Assembly: GCA_016779565.1 (NCBI GenBank)
Contig: JADHNJ010000003.1
Coordinates: 23,570-87,569, forward strand
Direction of reading: 5' to 3'
Source of the DNA: Pseudomonadales bacterium
GTDB lineage: Bacteria > Pseudomonadota > Gammaproteobacteria > Pseudomonadales > Azotimanducaceae
Length of the DNA stretch: 64,000 bases
In this document: positions 10,128 to 17,917 of the stretch, piece by piece
Numbering within the stretch: the first letter of the stretch is position 1
Layout: the number at the start of each line of letters is the position of its first letter
The notes under the pieces: model-generated
Seen by the model: the letters and a program-made list of their open reading frames with translations, nothing else
Told to the model about the DNA's origin: nothing
The model's database searches: none
Made by a program: the position numbers and the translations under genes

Positions 10128-12026
10128 CTAATTCAGTTCTGCTAGATCGCCTTTGCGCTCTAGCCAAGTTTTGCGATCGCCAGCGCGTTTCTTGGCAAGC
10201 AACATGTCCAGCATGTTATCGACTTCGGCTTGTTCGGAAATGGTAAGTCGAACAAGCCTACGAGTGTCCGGGGACATCGCGGTTTCTCGAAGTTGTAATG
10301 CGTTCATTTCACCTAGCCCTTTAAATCGCTGCACCGATACTTTGCCTTTCAGCTTTTGGGTTTCGATACGCGATAAGATCGCTGCGCGTTCTGATTCATC
10401 AAGGGCATAGAACTTGTCTTTACCCACGTCAATTCGATACAAAGGCGGCATCGCAACAAAGACATGGCCCTCGCGGACTAAGGCTGGAAAATGTTTTACA
10501 AACAACGCAATTAAAAGACTGGAGATGTGCAAACCATCTGAATCTGCGTCCGCTAGGATACAAATTTTGCCATAACGCAGCCCGGATAAATCATCAGACC
10601 CAGGGTCCATCCCAAGAGCCACAGAAATGTCATGAACTTCCTGAGAAGCCAATATGTCACCCGAGTCAACTTCCCAAGTGTTTAATATTTTTCCCTTTAG
10701 CGGCATGATCGCTTGTGTTTCACGATCCCTAGCTTGCTTAGCAGAGCCACCAGCGGAATCCCCTTCGACCAAAAAAAGTTCGCCCATCATGGCGTCTTGG
10801 CAAGAGCAGTCAGTTAATTTACCTGGCAGTGCGGGTCCGGTTGTGACCTTTTTGCGGGTGATTTTTTTACCTGCGCGTAATCGGCTCTGAGCATTATTTA
10901 TTGCCATCTCGGCCAGTCGCTGACCATCTTCGGTATGCTGATTAAGCCAAAGGCTAAAACTATCCTTGACGGCCGAACTCACAAATCCGGCAATCTCTCG
11001 GCTATTCAGCCGATCTTTTGTTTGTCCGGCAAATTGGGGGTCGAGCATCTTTGCTGACAGCACATAGGCGCAACGTTCCCAAATGTCCTCGCCAGCGAGT
11101 TTTAGACCTCTTGGCAATAAGTTTCTAAACTCGCAGAACTCTCGAAGCGCTTCGAGCAACCCTGTCCTAAACCCATTTACATGGGTACCTCCAAGACCTG
11201 TAGGGATCAGGTTAACGTAGCTTTCGGTAACAGGCTGACCGCCCTCTGGCAACCATTGCACTGCCCAGTCCACTGCTTCATTGCTACCCGTTTGTGAGCC
11301 CGTAAAAGGTTGCGCCGGCAACAATTCGAAGCCTTCTAACTCGACGCTCAGGTAATCTTCTAAGCCAGCTTCATATAACCACTCTGTCACCCGCTCATCA
11401 TCGGCTTCTTTTTCGTTGATAAAGACTACCTTAAGACCTGGGCACAGCACGGCTTTTGCCCGAAGCAAATGTTTTAATCGAGATACCGAAAACTTTGGCG
11501 AGTCGAAATATTGGGGATTGGGTTTAAAAACAATTGACGTTCCGGTATTTCGTTTACTCACCGAACCAATCACGCTCAGAGGGGTTTTTTTAACGCCGTT
11601 TTCAAACGTCATATGGTGCAAGCTGCCCTCACGCTTGACAGTAACTTCAAATCGTTCGGACAGCGCATTGACCACCGATACGCCGACGCCATGAAGCCCC
11701 CCTGAAAACCGATACTGGTCACTATTGAACTTAGCGCCGGAGTGCAACCGGGTCAGGATCAGCTCCACACCAGAGACTTTTTCTTTTGCGTGTAAATCGA
11801 CCGGCATTCCCCGACCATTATCCGAAACCGACATCGAGTCATCTTTTTCCAAGGTCACAACAATTTCGCTTGCATGCCCTTCTAAGGCTTCGTCAACACA
11901 GTTATCGATCACTTCTTGAGCGAGGTGGTTTGGCCGGGTTGTTTCGGTATACATTCCCGGTCGCTTTCTGACTGGGTCTAGACCCTCTAAGACTTCGATC
12001 GAATCAGACTGGTAGTTACTGGCCAT
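10128..12026 (-). CDS. parE: DNA topoisomerase IV subunit B
   Basis: ATPase subunit of topoisomerase IV. The GHKL fold is visible as VIDNCVDEALEGHA, DNGRGMPVDLH and GGLHGVGVSVVNAL in the first 120 residues. The TOPRIM domain has EGDSAGGSAKQ and later DADSDGLHI. PLKGKILNTWEV after the TOPRIM acidic loop is the ParE type, and the 632-aa length lacks the GyrB insertion found in E. coli-like gyrases. It is the first gene of the parE-parC pair, with a candidate promoter about 115 bp upstream. Confidence 0.97.
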   Translation of the reverse strand: MASNYQSDSIEVLEGLDPVRKRPGMYTETTRPNHLAQEVIDNCVDEALEGHASEIVVTLEKDDSMSVSDNGRGMPVDLHAKEKVSGVELILTRLHSGAKFNSDQYRFSGGLHGVGVSVVNALSERFEVTVKREGSLHHMTFENGVKKTPLSVIGSVSKRNTGTSIVFKPNPQYFDSPKFSVSRLKHLLRAKAVLCPGLKVVFINEKEADDERVTEWLYEAGLEDYLSVELEGFELLPAQPFTGSQTGSNEAVDWAVQWLPEGGQPVTESYVNLIPTGLGGTHVNGFRTGLLEALREFCEFRNLLPRGLKLAGEDIWERCAYVLSAKMLDPQFAGQTKDRLNSREIAGFVSSAVKDSFSLWLNQHTEDGQRLAEMAINNAQSRLRAGKKITRKKVTTGPALPGKLTDCSCQDAMMGELFLVEGDSAGGSAKQARDRETQAIMPLKGKILNTWEVDSGDILASQEVHDISVALGMDPGSDDLSGLRYGKICILADADSDGLHISSLLIALFVKHFPALVREGHVFVAMPPLYRIDVGKDKFYALDESERAAILSRIETQKLKGKVSVQRFKGLGEMNALQLRETAMSPDTRRLVRLTISEQAEVDNMLDMLLAKKRAGDRKTWLERKGDLAELN

Positions 12027-12142
12027 AAAATTTATTGCTCACTGAGGACAAGAGATACTGGATATGACGTAAACATCCGGGTCCATCCGGGGATGCCCCT
12101 AACTTGGCAGATATCAAGACGCCCGTGTTACCCAGGCTGCAA

Positions 12143-12148
12143 ATTATA
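12143..12148 (-). promoter_or_regulatory. Candidate -10 box for parE-parC
   Basis: Reading the minus strand, TATAAT lies about 115 bp before the parE ATG. A TTGATA sits 20 bp further upstream, too far for an ideal -35. The leader would contain two CATCCGGG-type repeats near 12075-12105 that could pair. Only the -10 match is strong. Confidence 0.45.
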
Positions 12149-12170
12149 ACGAGAATAATTCTAGATGGTA

Positions 12171-12659
12171 TCAATCATCGCCGATCAACACGGATTCGAG
12201 CACCCGGCCCTGCTCAATACAGACTGATAATAGCTCCCCAAGCGCACGATTGACCTGAGATTTCTCATCGGGGTGATGCATTGCCGCGTTTGGCACCTCG
12301 TATCGCTGGTGCAATCTTTGATGATCGCCTATCGCCAATACCTCGGCGGTGGAAAGATCGTGGTACAAGCCGACAGACAAACTGGGCCAGAACAAGGATG
12401 TAAGATAGGTCAAGCCGTTTTCTATTTTGATATCTACAAAGGTTGTGTACGGACACCGCTCAGTGACTTCGATCCTAACCCCAACCGTTTCGTCGCCCAT
12501 CTCGAGGGCAAAGACCAGTTCATCCTGAGATTGGTAATCTGGGAACAAACGGAGAAATCGAATGTAATTGGCATCACAACTCGCCAAATCTTGCTTCAGA
12601 TCCGGAACATATCGATGCTTTTTTGACTGCTTTGGCATTGGCCGCGACTTTTCTATCAT
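12171..12659 (-). CDS. DUF1249 family protein (YqiB-like)
   Basis: Conserved gammaproteobacterial protein of unknown function, found near parE in E. coli (yqiB, next to cpdA) and Pseudomonas. The family pattern is seen as RYVPDLKQDLASCDANYIRFLRLFP near the N-terminus, resembling YqiB RYTPDFPEMMRLCEMNF. It is 162 aa from the first ATG. The second in-frame ATG at 12638 (MPKQSKKHRY) is an equally plausible start. No membrane segment or signal peptide is seen. It follows arsC by a short gap on the same strand. Confidence 0.8.
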   Translation of the reverse strand: MIEKSRPMPKQSKKHRYVPDLKQDLASCDANYIRFLRLFPDYQSQDELVFALEMGDETVGVRIEVTERCPYTTFVDIKIENGLTYLTSLFWPSLSVGLYHDLSTAEVLAIGDHQRLHQRYEVPNAAMHHPDEKSQVNRALGELLSVCIEQGRVLESVLIGDD

Positions 12660-12695
12660 TCGACAAGCCTAACACCTTTTGCCTCAAACAAGGAC

Positions 12696-13130
12696 TTAAG
12701 CGCTCGGGGCTAACCAGTCAAATTCTTCCAACAGATCTACCACTCGGGCTTTAATATCATCTCTAGAGGCGCGAAAAACCGCTTCTACTTTTGCTGCATC
12801 CCCGGTTGCTCGAGCGGGATCCGATAGGGGCCAGTGCCTTTTCAAAACCGAGGGAGGTAACACAGGGCACGCCTCGTCTGCGTGGCCACAAACCGTAATG
12901 ACAATATCTAAAGTCCGGATTTCAACATCATGAATCAGGGTTGATTGCTGATGGCTGATGTCGACCCCCGCTTCCTTCATGGCCTTCGTCGCGCTCGGGT
13001 TCAAGCCATGCGCCTCGATGCCTGCAGACAGGATTTCAAGATCTGGTCGCGCCAAAGCCCTTGCCCAGCCTTCAGCCATTTGTGACCGACAAGCATTGCC
13101 CGTACACAGAAACAAAATACGCGCACTCAC
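12696..13130 (-). CDS. arsC: Arsenate reductase, thioredoxin-coupled low-MW phosphatase type
   Basis: Reduces arsenate to arsenite using a Cys cascade regenerated by thioredoxin. The P-loop CTGNACRS has nucleophile C9, and the other two redox cysteines are C81 and C88 in VCGHADEACP, the same spacing as B. subtilis ArsC (Cys10/82/89). SAGIEAHGLNP and LSDPARATG also match that family. The ORF track starts at 13166 inside waaA. I prefer GTG at 13130, which overlaps the waaA stop (GTGA), has AAGGAG eight bases upstream, and begins directly at the conserved strand (144 aa). No arsR, arsB or acr3 is nearby, so a general tyrosine-phosphatase role cannot be excluded. Confidence 0.85.
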   Translation of the reverse strand: MSARILFLCTGNACRSQMAEGWARALARPDLEILSAGIEAHGLNPSATKAMKEAGVDISHQQSTLIHDVEIRTLDIVITVCGHADEACPVLPPSVLKRHWPLSDPARATGDAAKVEAVFRASRDDIKARVVDLLEEFDWLAPSA

Positions 13131-14392
13131 GCTGATCGCTCCTTTGGCAACCACGGCGCCAAACATGCTAACGACTTGTTCACTGCACCCCGATTTAATT
13201 GCAACAGATTACTTGCCCGGGTGACCAAGTCGAGACGTTGACGCTCGTCCCCCAGCAAATTTGTCACGCACAGCTGCAACTCTGAGTCATCTGCTGCCAC
13301 CTGCAGGGCACCAGCCTCCTTAAATGCCGCAGCCTGTGCTTCAAAATTAAAGAGATGCGGGCCAGTTACGATGGCACACCCAGCAAGAGCCGCCTCCATA
13401 AAATTATGACCCCCATGAGGCACCAAACTACCACCCACGAAGGCAACCTCGCTGGCTCCATACCAAGACAACAACTGACCCATCTGATCCACAATTAATA
13501 CCTCTTGATCGTCCCAGGCCGCCGCCGCCGAGATTCTTTGAGTTGCAAAACCTCGGTTACGGCCCTCTTTTTCAATGGCCGCTGCTCGCTGCACATGGCG
13601 CGGCACTAACGCCAGCAAAAGATCAGGATATTGCTGACGTAGCGAAGCAAACATCGCCAACAAACAAGTTTCTTCGCCTGGGTGCGTGCTCGCTCCGAGC
13701 AAAATCCGGCGGCGCGGTAACCGCAGTTGGATCTGATCTACTTTGGATGAAAAATCGAAGGGTAGCGTCTGATCCATTTTGATTGAACCTGTTACGCACA
13801 CCTTTGCAGGTTCGGCGCCAAGTTTCGCAAAGCGATCGGCATGCGCATCCGACTGCACCAAGACTTGCGTCAGACCCCTTAAGGCCGCAGTCATCAAGGG
13901 TCCGAGCTTCTGATAACCCCTGAAGGACTTGTCTGACAAACGACCATTCACTAGCGCCATTGGCATACCTTGGTGGATACATTCCTGAATCCAGATTGGC
14001 CAAATTTCAGTTTCCACGAATAAACCCAACTTCGGTTGCTTGTGCTTTAAGAATCCACGAATGGCAAACCCCAGATCATAAGGGGCATAACAAATATCGA
14101 CGCGGCCTTCGAACTGTTGCGCTAATTGGGCTCGACCTGACGGCGTGGTGGTCGTGACCACAATCCTGTAATCGGCTTCAAGTAGTCGCTCGACCATAGG
14201 CGCAATAGCAATACTTTCTCCGGCTGAAACAGCATGTACCCAAATATCAGCAGTTTGACCTGATAGTGACAGTCCCAAGCGTTCTGGGATCGCTTGTCGA
14301 TAGCCCACCTCTCTACGGCTTCTCCACAGTAAGCGAAGCACAGCCAAGGGCAACAAGGCCATCATCAAACTGCGGTAAACGAAATAACGCAT
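13127..14392 (-). CDS. waaA: 3-deoxy-D-manno-octulosonic acid (Kdo) transferase
   Basis: Adds Kdo to lipid IVA at the cytoplasmic face of the inner membrane, the first inner-core step of lipopolysaccharide. It is a GT30-family enzyme with the hydrophobic anchor MMALLPLAVLRLLW at the N-terminus, then WVHAVSAGESIA, VETEIWPIWI, and the C-terminal VGGSLVPHGGHNFMEAA donor-binding motif. The track ORF begins at 14443, but comparison with E. coli WaaA supports the in-frame ATG at 14392 (MRYFVYRSLM), giving 421 aa. arsC overlaps its stop codon. lpxL diverges from it, so two lipid A enzymes may share a control region. Confidence 0.93.
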   Translation of the reverse strand: MRYFVYRSLMMALLPLAVLRLLWRSRREVGYRQAIPERLGLSLSGQTADIWVHAVSAGESIAIAPMVERLLEADYRIVVTTTTPSGRAQLAQQFEGRVDICYAPYDLGFAIRGFLKHKQPKLGLFVETEIWPIWIQECIHQGMPMALVNGRLSDKSFRGYQKLGPLMTAALRGLTQVLVQSDAHADRFAKLGAEPAKVCVTGSIKMDQTLPFDFSSKVDQIQLRLPRRRILLGASTHPGEETCLLAMFASLRQQYPDLLLALVPRHVQRAAAIEKEGRNRGFATQRISAAAAWDDQEVLIVDQMGQLLSWYGASEVAFVGGSLVPHGGHNFMEAALAGCAIVTGPHLFNFEAQAAAFKEAGALQVAADDSELQLCVTNLLGDERQRLDLVTRASNLLQLNRGAVNKSLACLAPWLPKERSA

Positions 14393-14506
14393 CGGCTCAG
14401 TACCTAGGGCAAATATAGTCGAGCAGGCGGCGGAACTACCCACTACCTGATTCTATCATAGGCAAGCATCGCCTCAGGTAGCGCTTAATCGTACAATAAC
14501 AAGGCC

Positions 14507-15433
14507 ATGGCACAGACGACTTATCAATCAGCGGGCGCAGGACTGCTGGCGCACCCAAAATTTTGGCCTACGTGGATCATGATCGGATTGGCGTGGCTGA
14601 TCTCTGCCTGTGGCCACAGTGGCCGAAGGCGGATGGGCCGCTTCGTGGGCCGCCACGCCAATATTTTGTTTCCTCGACGCGCCCATATCGTTAAAACCAA
14701 CCTGATGATGTGTTTTCCAGAGTTAGCCGACGATGAAGTATCACTGCGATCTGAAGCAGTTATGGCGTCAACGACTGAAGGACTTTTAGAGACAGGTTTG
14801 GCTTGGCTTCATCCTACGCGACTATCGAATCTTAAAGTGACCTTTGAAGGGCTCGCTTTCTTAGACCGAGCGCCCGGTGATCCAGGGATTTTGATATTGG
14901 GTATGCATTTTGCCACACTGGATCTCGCTGGCGCCCTGCTCGCCAAGGAACGCCCCTTCCATGTCATGTACAAGACCAATCGCAATCCAGTCTTAGAATG
15001 GCTCATGCAAAGGGGCCGCAGGCATTACTATCCATCTGCAATTGATCAAAACAATATCCGGCAGGTTATCCGCTATCTCAAGGCCGGCAAGGCGGTCTGG
15101 TATGCCCCTGACCAAGACTACGGCCATCGAAACGCCGTCTTCCCGCCTTTCTTCGGTCAGCCCGCGGCTACCTTAACGGCAGCTAATCGGATGGCTCGCA
15201 TGACCGGTGCGAGGGTCGTCTTTATGCGTCATTATCGACAATCAGATGGTAGCTACCGAGTCATTATAGAGCCGCCCATGAGGCCTTATCCCACGACCGA
15301 TGATCTACAGGATGCGGCCCTGATCAATCAGCACGTTGAACAGGCTGTATTAGAAGCCCCTGAACAATACTGGTGGGTGCATCGTCGATTTAAGTCGACA
15401 CCCCATGGTGGGTCTGAAAAATATCTTCGATGA
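14507..15433 (+). CDS. lpxL: Lipid A biosynthesis acyltransferase (LpxL/HtrB family)
   Basis: Transfers a secondary acyl chain, usually laurate, to Kdo2-lipid IVA. The catalytic HX4D motif is HFATLD in LGMHFATLDLAG, at about residue 145. One N-terminal hydrophobic segment (FWPTWIMIGLAWLISACG) would anchor it to the inner membrane. PDQDYGHRNAVFPPFFGQPAATL is typical of the family, and the length of 308 aa is normal. LpxL, LpxM and LpxP cannot be separated by eye; LpxL is the default. It is divergent from waaA and convergent with pilB. Confidence 0.9.
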   Translation: MAQTTYQSAGAGLLAHPKFWPTWIMIGLAWLISACGHSGRRRMGRFVGRHANILFPRRAHIVKTNLMMCFPELADDEVSLRSEAVMASTTEGLLETGLAWLHPTRLSNLKVTFEGLAFLDRAPGDPGILILGMHFATLDLAGALLAKERPFHVMYKTNRNPVLEWLMQRGRRHYYPSAIDQNNIRQVIRYLKAGKAVWYAPDQDYGHRNAVFPPFFGQPAATLTAANRMARMTGARVVFMRHYRQSDGSYRVIIEPPMRPYPTTDDLQDAALINQHVEQAVLEAPEQYWWVHRRFKSTPHGGSEKYLR

Positions 15434-15450
15434 GTCGCTACCTTGGGTTG

Positions 15451-17217
15451 TTAGCCATATCCCGATTGTGGTGCCACGCGCAAAACTTCTTCAATCGTCG
15501 TCTGTCCCAAGGCCACTTTATCTGCGCCGCTTAACCTGAGTGTTCGCATACCTTCCTCAACACCGCGCTTTTGCATGACACCAATATCCATTTGATCGCT
15601 GATCAACTGCTTCACGCTTTCAGTCATTGTCAGTAGCTCATAGATCCCCGCTCGTCCTTTGAATCCAGTATCTCTACAAGCCGAGCAGCCATCAGCAGTT
15701 GCCATCGTTTCTGGCATGGGCACGTCCCATGGCTTCACCAGTTCCGCCCACCCTTCTGCATCTGCAGGCGCTTCTCGACGACATTCTGAGCACAAGGTTC
15801 GAACCAAGCGCTGGGCCATCACGCCAAGCACCGTGGCCTTAATTAAATACGGCGCAACGCCCAGCTCGAGCAACCGTGTAATCGCAGAGGGCGCGTCATT
15901 AGTATGCAAAGTTGAAATCACCAAATGACCCGTCAGTGCTGCTTGGATTGCCATCTCTGCCGTCTCCAAGTCTCTGATTTCGCCCACCATAATAATATCA
16001 GGGTCTTGCCGGAGCAGCGCCCGGACCCCCTCAGCAAAAGTGAGATCAATGTTTGATTGAACCTGCATTTGGTTGAAGCTGCCCTCGACCATCTCAATGG
16101 GGTCTTCTATCGTGCACACATTGACCGCATCTGTTGCCAACTGTTTCAAACTTGTATAAAGCGTGGTCGTTTTGCCAGAACCGGTTGGACCGGTCACCAG
16201 CACAATGCCGTTGGGCTGTCCCACCAAACTCTGCCAACGTTCTTGTTCTCGATCTGCAAGACCCAAAGCGTCAAAGTTTTTGAGCAAAATTGTCGGGTCA
16301 AATATCCGCATAACAAGCTTTTCACCATGGGCCGTCGGCAGCGTTGAAAGTCGAAGCTCTACTTCTACCTCGTCAACAGCCTTGGTTTTCAGTCGGCCAT
16401 CTTGGGGACGGCGCTTCTCAGCGACATTCATCCGACCAAGGGTTTTGATACGACTAATCACCGCCGTCACCACCGGCATCGGCATCTCATAAACAGTATG
16501 CAGCATGCCATCGATCCGAAAGCGCACCGCGCCTTTGTCTCGACGAGGCTCAATATGTATATCACTGGCTCGTTGGGTAAAGGCGTACTGTAGTAACCAA
16601 TCAACAATGTTGACGATGTGGGTATCGTTAGCTTCCATTTTGTCTAACTGACCCAATTGGACCATTTGCTCCAAATTACCCAACGCATTCACCGCCAACC
16701 CTTGCGCGGATGCTTTCTTAACCGATTGGGCCACACTGTAAAATTCGACCGTATAGCGGCGCACATCTCTTGGATTAGCCATCAGGTGCTCAACCCGCTT
16801 ACCAGGCTGGGATTGCTCGATCATTTCTATCCAGTCGTCAATGTAGGGTTCAGCGCTCACGACCTTGACAACCTTAGCATCCACCGCGACCGCCAAAATT
16901 TGGTGGCGCTTAGCAAACTCGCTCGACATAATGCTGGTGACTGCTTGGGTATCTACCTTTAAGGGGTCGATTCGGAAATAGCTACGACCGGCTGCCTTGC
17001 CCGCCCACTCAGATAATCGATCAAGCGTTAAGGTTTGCGAGGGTTGTAACTGATCACTTAATGATGCCGCGGCAATGACTTCGATGGGATGTTGACCTGA
17101 TTTACTTTGCTGGCGATTGGAGACCTTTAGTAATTCAGCATCCTGCTCTGACAGCCGCCCAGCCGCCATTAAGTCTCCGATGAGACGAGATAAAGTAAGT
17201 TTTTCACGTTGAATCAT
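15451..17217 (-). CDS. pilB: PilB/GspE-family assembly ATPase (type IV pilus extension motor)
   Basis: Hexameric ATPase that powers pilin polymerisation (PilB) or type II secretion (GspE). An MshEN-like N-terminal domain covers about 1-170, then ASDIHIEPRRDKGAVRFRIDG, Walker A GPTGSGKTTTLY, the Asp box, Walker B DPDIIMVGEIRD and the His box LHTND. A four-cysteine zinc site (CSEC...CSAC) lies near the C-terminus. The 588-aa length and zinc site fit PilB best, and pilT is in the same window, but pilC, pilD and pilA are not adjacent, so a GspE or MshE identity is possible. It is preceded by a 19-codon ORF overlapping its start and by a heptamer array. Confidence 0.88.
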   Translation of the reverse strand: MIQREKLTLSRLIGDLMAAGRLSEQDAELLKVSNRQQSKSGQHPIEVIAAASLSDQLQPSQTLTLDRLSEWAGKAAGRSYFRIDPLKVDTQAVTSIMSSEFAKRHQILAVAVDAKVVKVVSAEPYIDDWIEMIEQSQPGKRVEHLMANPRDVRRYTVEFYSVAQSVKKASAQGLAVNALGNLEQMVQLGQLDKMEANDTHIVNIVDWLLQYAFTQRASDIHIEPRRDKGAVRFRIDGMLHTVYEMPMPVVTAVISRIKTLGRMNVAEKRRPQDGRLKTKAVDEVEVELRLSTLPTAHGEKLVMRIFDPTILLKNFDALGLADREQERWQSLVGQPNGIVLVTGPTGSGKTTTLYTSLKQLATDAVNVCTIEDPIEMVEGSFNQMQVQSNIDLTFAEGVRALLRQDPDIIMVGEIRDLETAEMAIQAALTGHLVISTLHTNDAPSAITRLLELGVAPYLIKATVLGVMAQRLVRTLCSECRREAPADAEGWAELVKPWDVPMPETMATADGCSACRDTGFKGRAGIYELLTMTESVKQLISDQMDIGVMQKRGVEEGMRTLRLSGADKVALGQTTIEEVLRVAPQSGYG

Positions 17218-17273
17218 AAGTCACCCACGCCGGGGCCTCGACCTTTAACAGGGACACCTACGATTTTCTTCAT
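17214..17273 (-). CDS. Putative 19-aa leader peptide translationally coupled to pilB
   Basis: Too short for the ORF track. On the minus strand an AAAGGA ribosome binding site lies 8 bases before ATG 17273. The frame reads MKKIVGVPVKGRGPGVGDL and stops with TGA inside the pilB start (ATGA overlap). pilB itself has only a weak GGGTGA in front of its ATG, so ribosomes finishing the mini-ORF could re-initiate on pilB. The peptide is basic and Gly/Pro-rich, and I recognise no family. It could instead be the decayed end of an upstream gene or chance; the good ribosome binding site and exact overlap favour real translation. Confidence 0.45.
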   Translation of the reverse strand: MKKIVGVPVKGRGPGVGDL

Positions 17274-17290
17274 AGCGATATCCTTTAAAT

Positions 17291-17353
17291 CTTTTGGCTT
17301 CCAGCTTTTAGCTTTTGGCTTTTGGTTTTTGGTTTTTGGTTTTTGGTTTTTGG
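17291..17353. repeat. Heptanucleotide tandem array, nine units, upstream of pilB
   Basis: Nine consecutive 7-nt units in perfect register. On the plus strand they are CTTTTGG, CTTCCAG, CTTTTAG, CTTTTGG, CTTTTGG and then four exact TTTTTGG. On the coding (minus) strand this is a CCAAAAA repeat ending about 18 bp before the leader-ORF start. Units next to the gene are diverged and distal ones identical, as expected for expansion by slipped-strand copying at one end. Seven is not a multiple of three, and the array lies outside any supported CDS, so copy changes would alter promoter or leader spacing. Confidence 0.9.
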
Positions 17354-17360
17354 CTTGACC

Positions 17361-17917
17361 GCCAGTGCAGCACAGTGCTGGCCCGAGAACACCAAGCTGC
17401 CTCAGGGACCCCCCGCGGGCGTCTCCCTAGCATAGCGCTTATTTGGCCTGACCAGCAGCCGCGATTGCCTTTACCTAAGATATCGCCGGCGGCTCTGCTG
17501 CCATAAACTGTCTAACCATAACCTATGCGCCCAAACGCCAAAAGCTGTGACATCAGTTTTTGACCTTAGGCTCAATCGCTCCCAACCCGTCACTGACTCA
17601 ATCAGCACTTCTTTGACGGGATGCCGGCCAGTAACGATGGCCGATTCGTAAAGTAGCCTCATCTATGCTGTTGAGTAGGCTGCCGCGGAACGCTCACCTT
17701 AGGGCAACGGCTTGCCTAGCACCCGATCCCGATACATCAAGGCCAAAAATGGGACTCATTACACCAAATTTTGATGGCTCAGCGCCCTCGGGTCCGAGTT
17801 AATCAAGCGCTAACTCACACCAATGATTATGGCGCCGCACAATGTATGCGCTCGTTGGCACACCGCAGCGGTCATTGCAGCTATACTACGCACACTTCTT
17901 ACTGCCATGAACACACC
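17361..17917. other. Gene-poor interval between pilB leader and argA
   Basis: This is the longest stretch without a confident gene. It contains an imperfect inverted repeat GCCAGTGC..GTGCTGGC near 17361-17383, a GC-rich patch around 17403-17425, and a minus-strand 63-codon frame (17471-17662) without a ribosome binding site that I do not recognise. A TATACT at 17882-17887, about 30 bp before argA, is the likely -10 for that gene; the TTGGCA at 17855 is 21 bp further upstream, too far for a normal -35. No tRNA or transposase remnant is visible. Confidence 0.6.

Noticed and set aside
17315-17506. 63-aa plus-strand ORF over the heptamer array
   Set aside because: Its GFWFLVFGFW start is simply the TTTTTGG repeat translated.
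17471-17662. 63-aa minus-strand ORF in the gene-poor interval
   Set aside because: No ribosome binding site, no recognisable domain and only modest length. It is mentioned in the interval entry instead of being called a gene.
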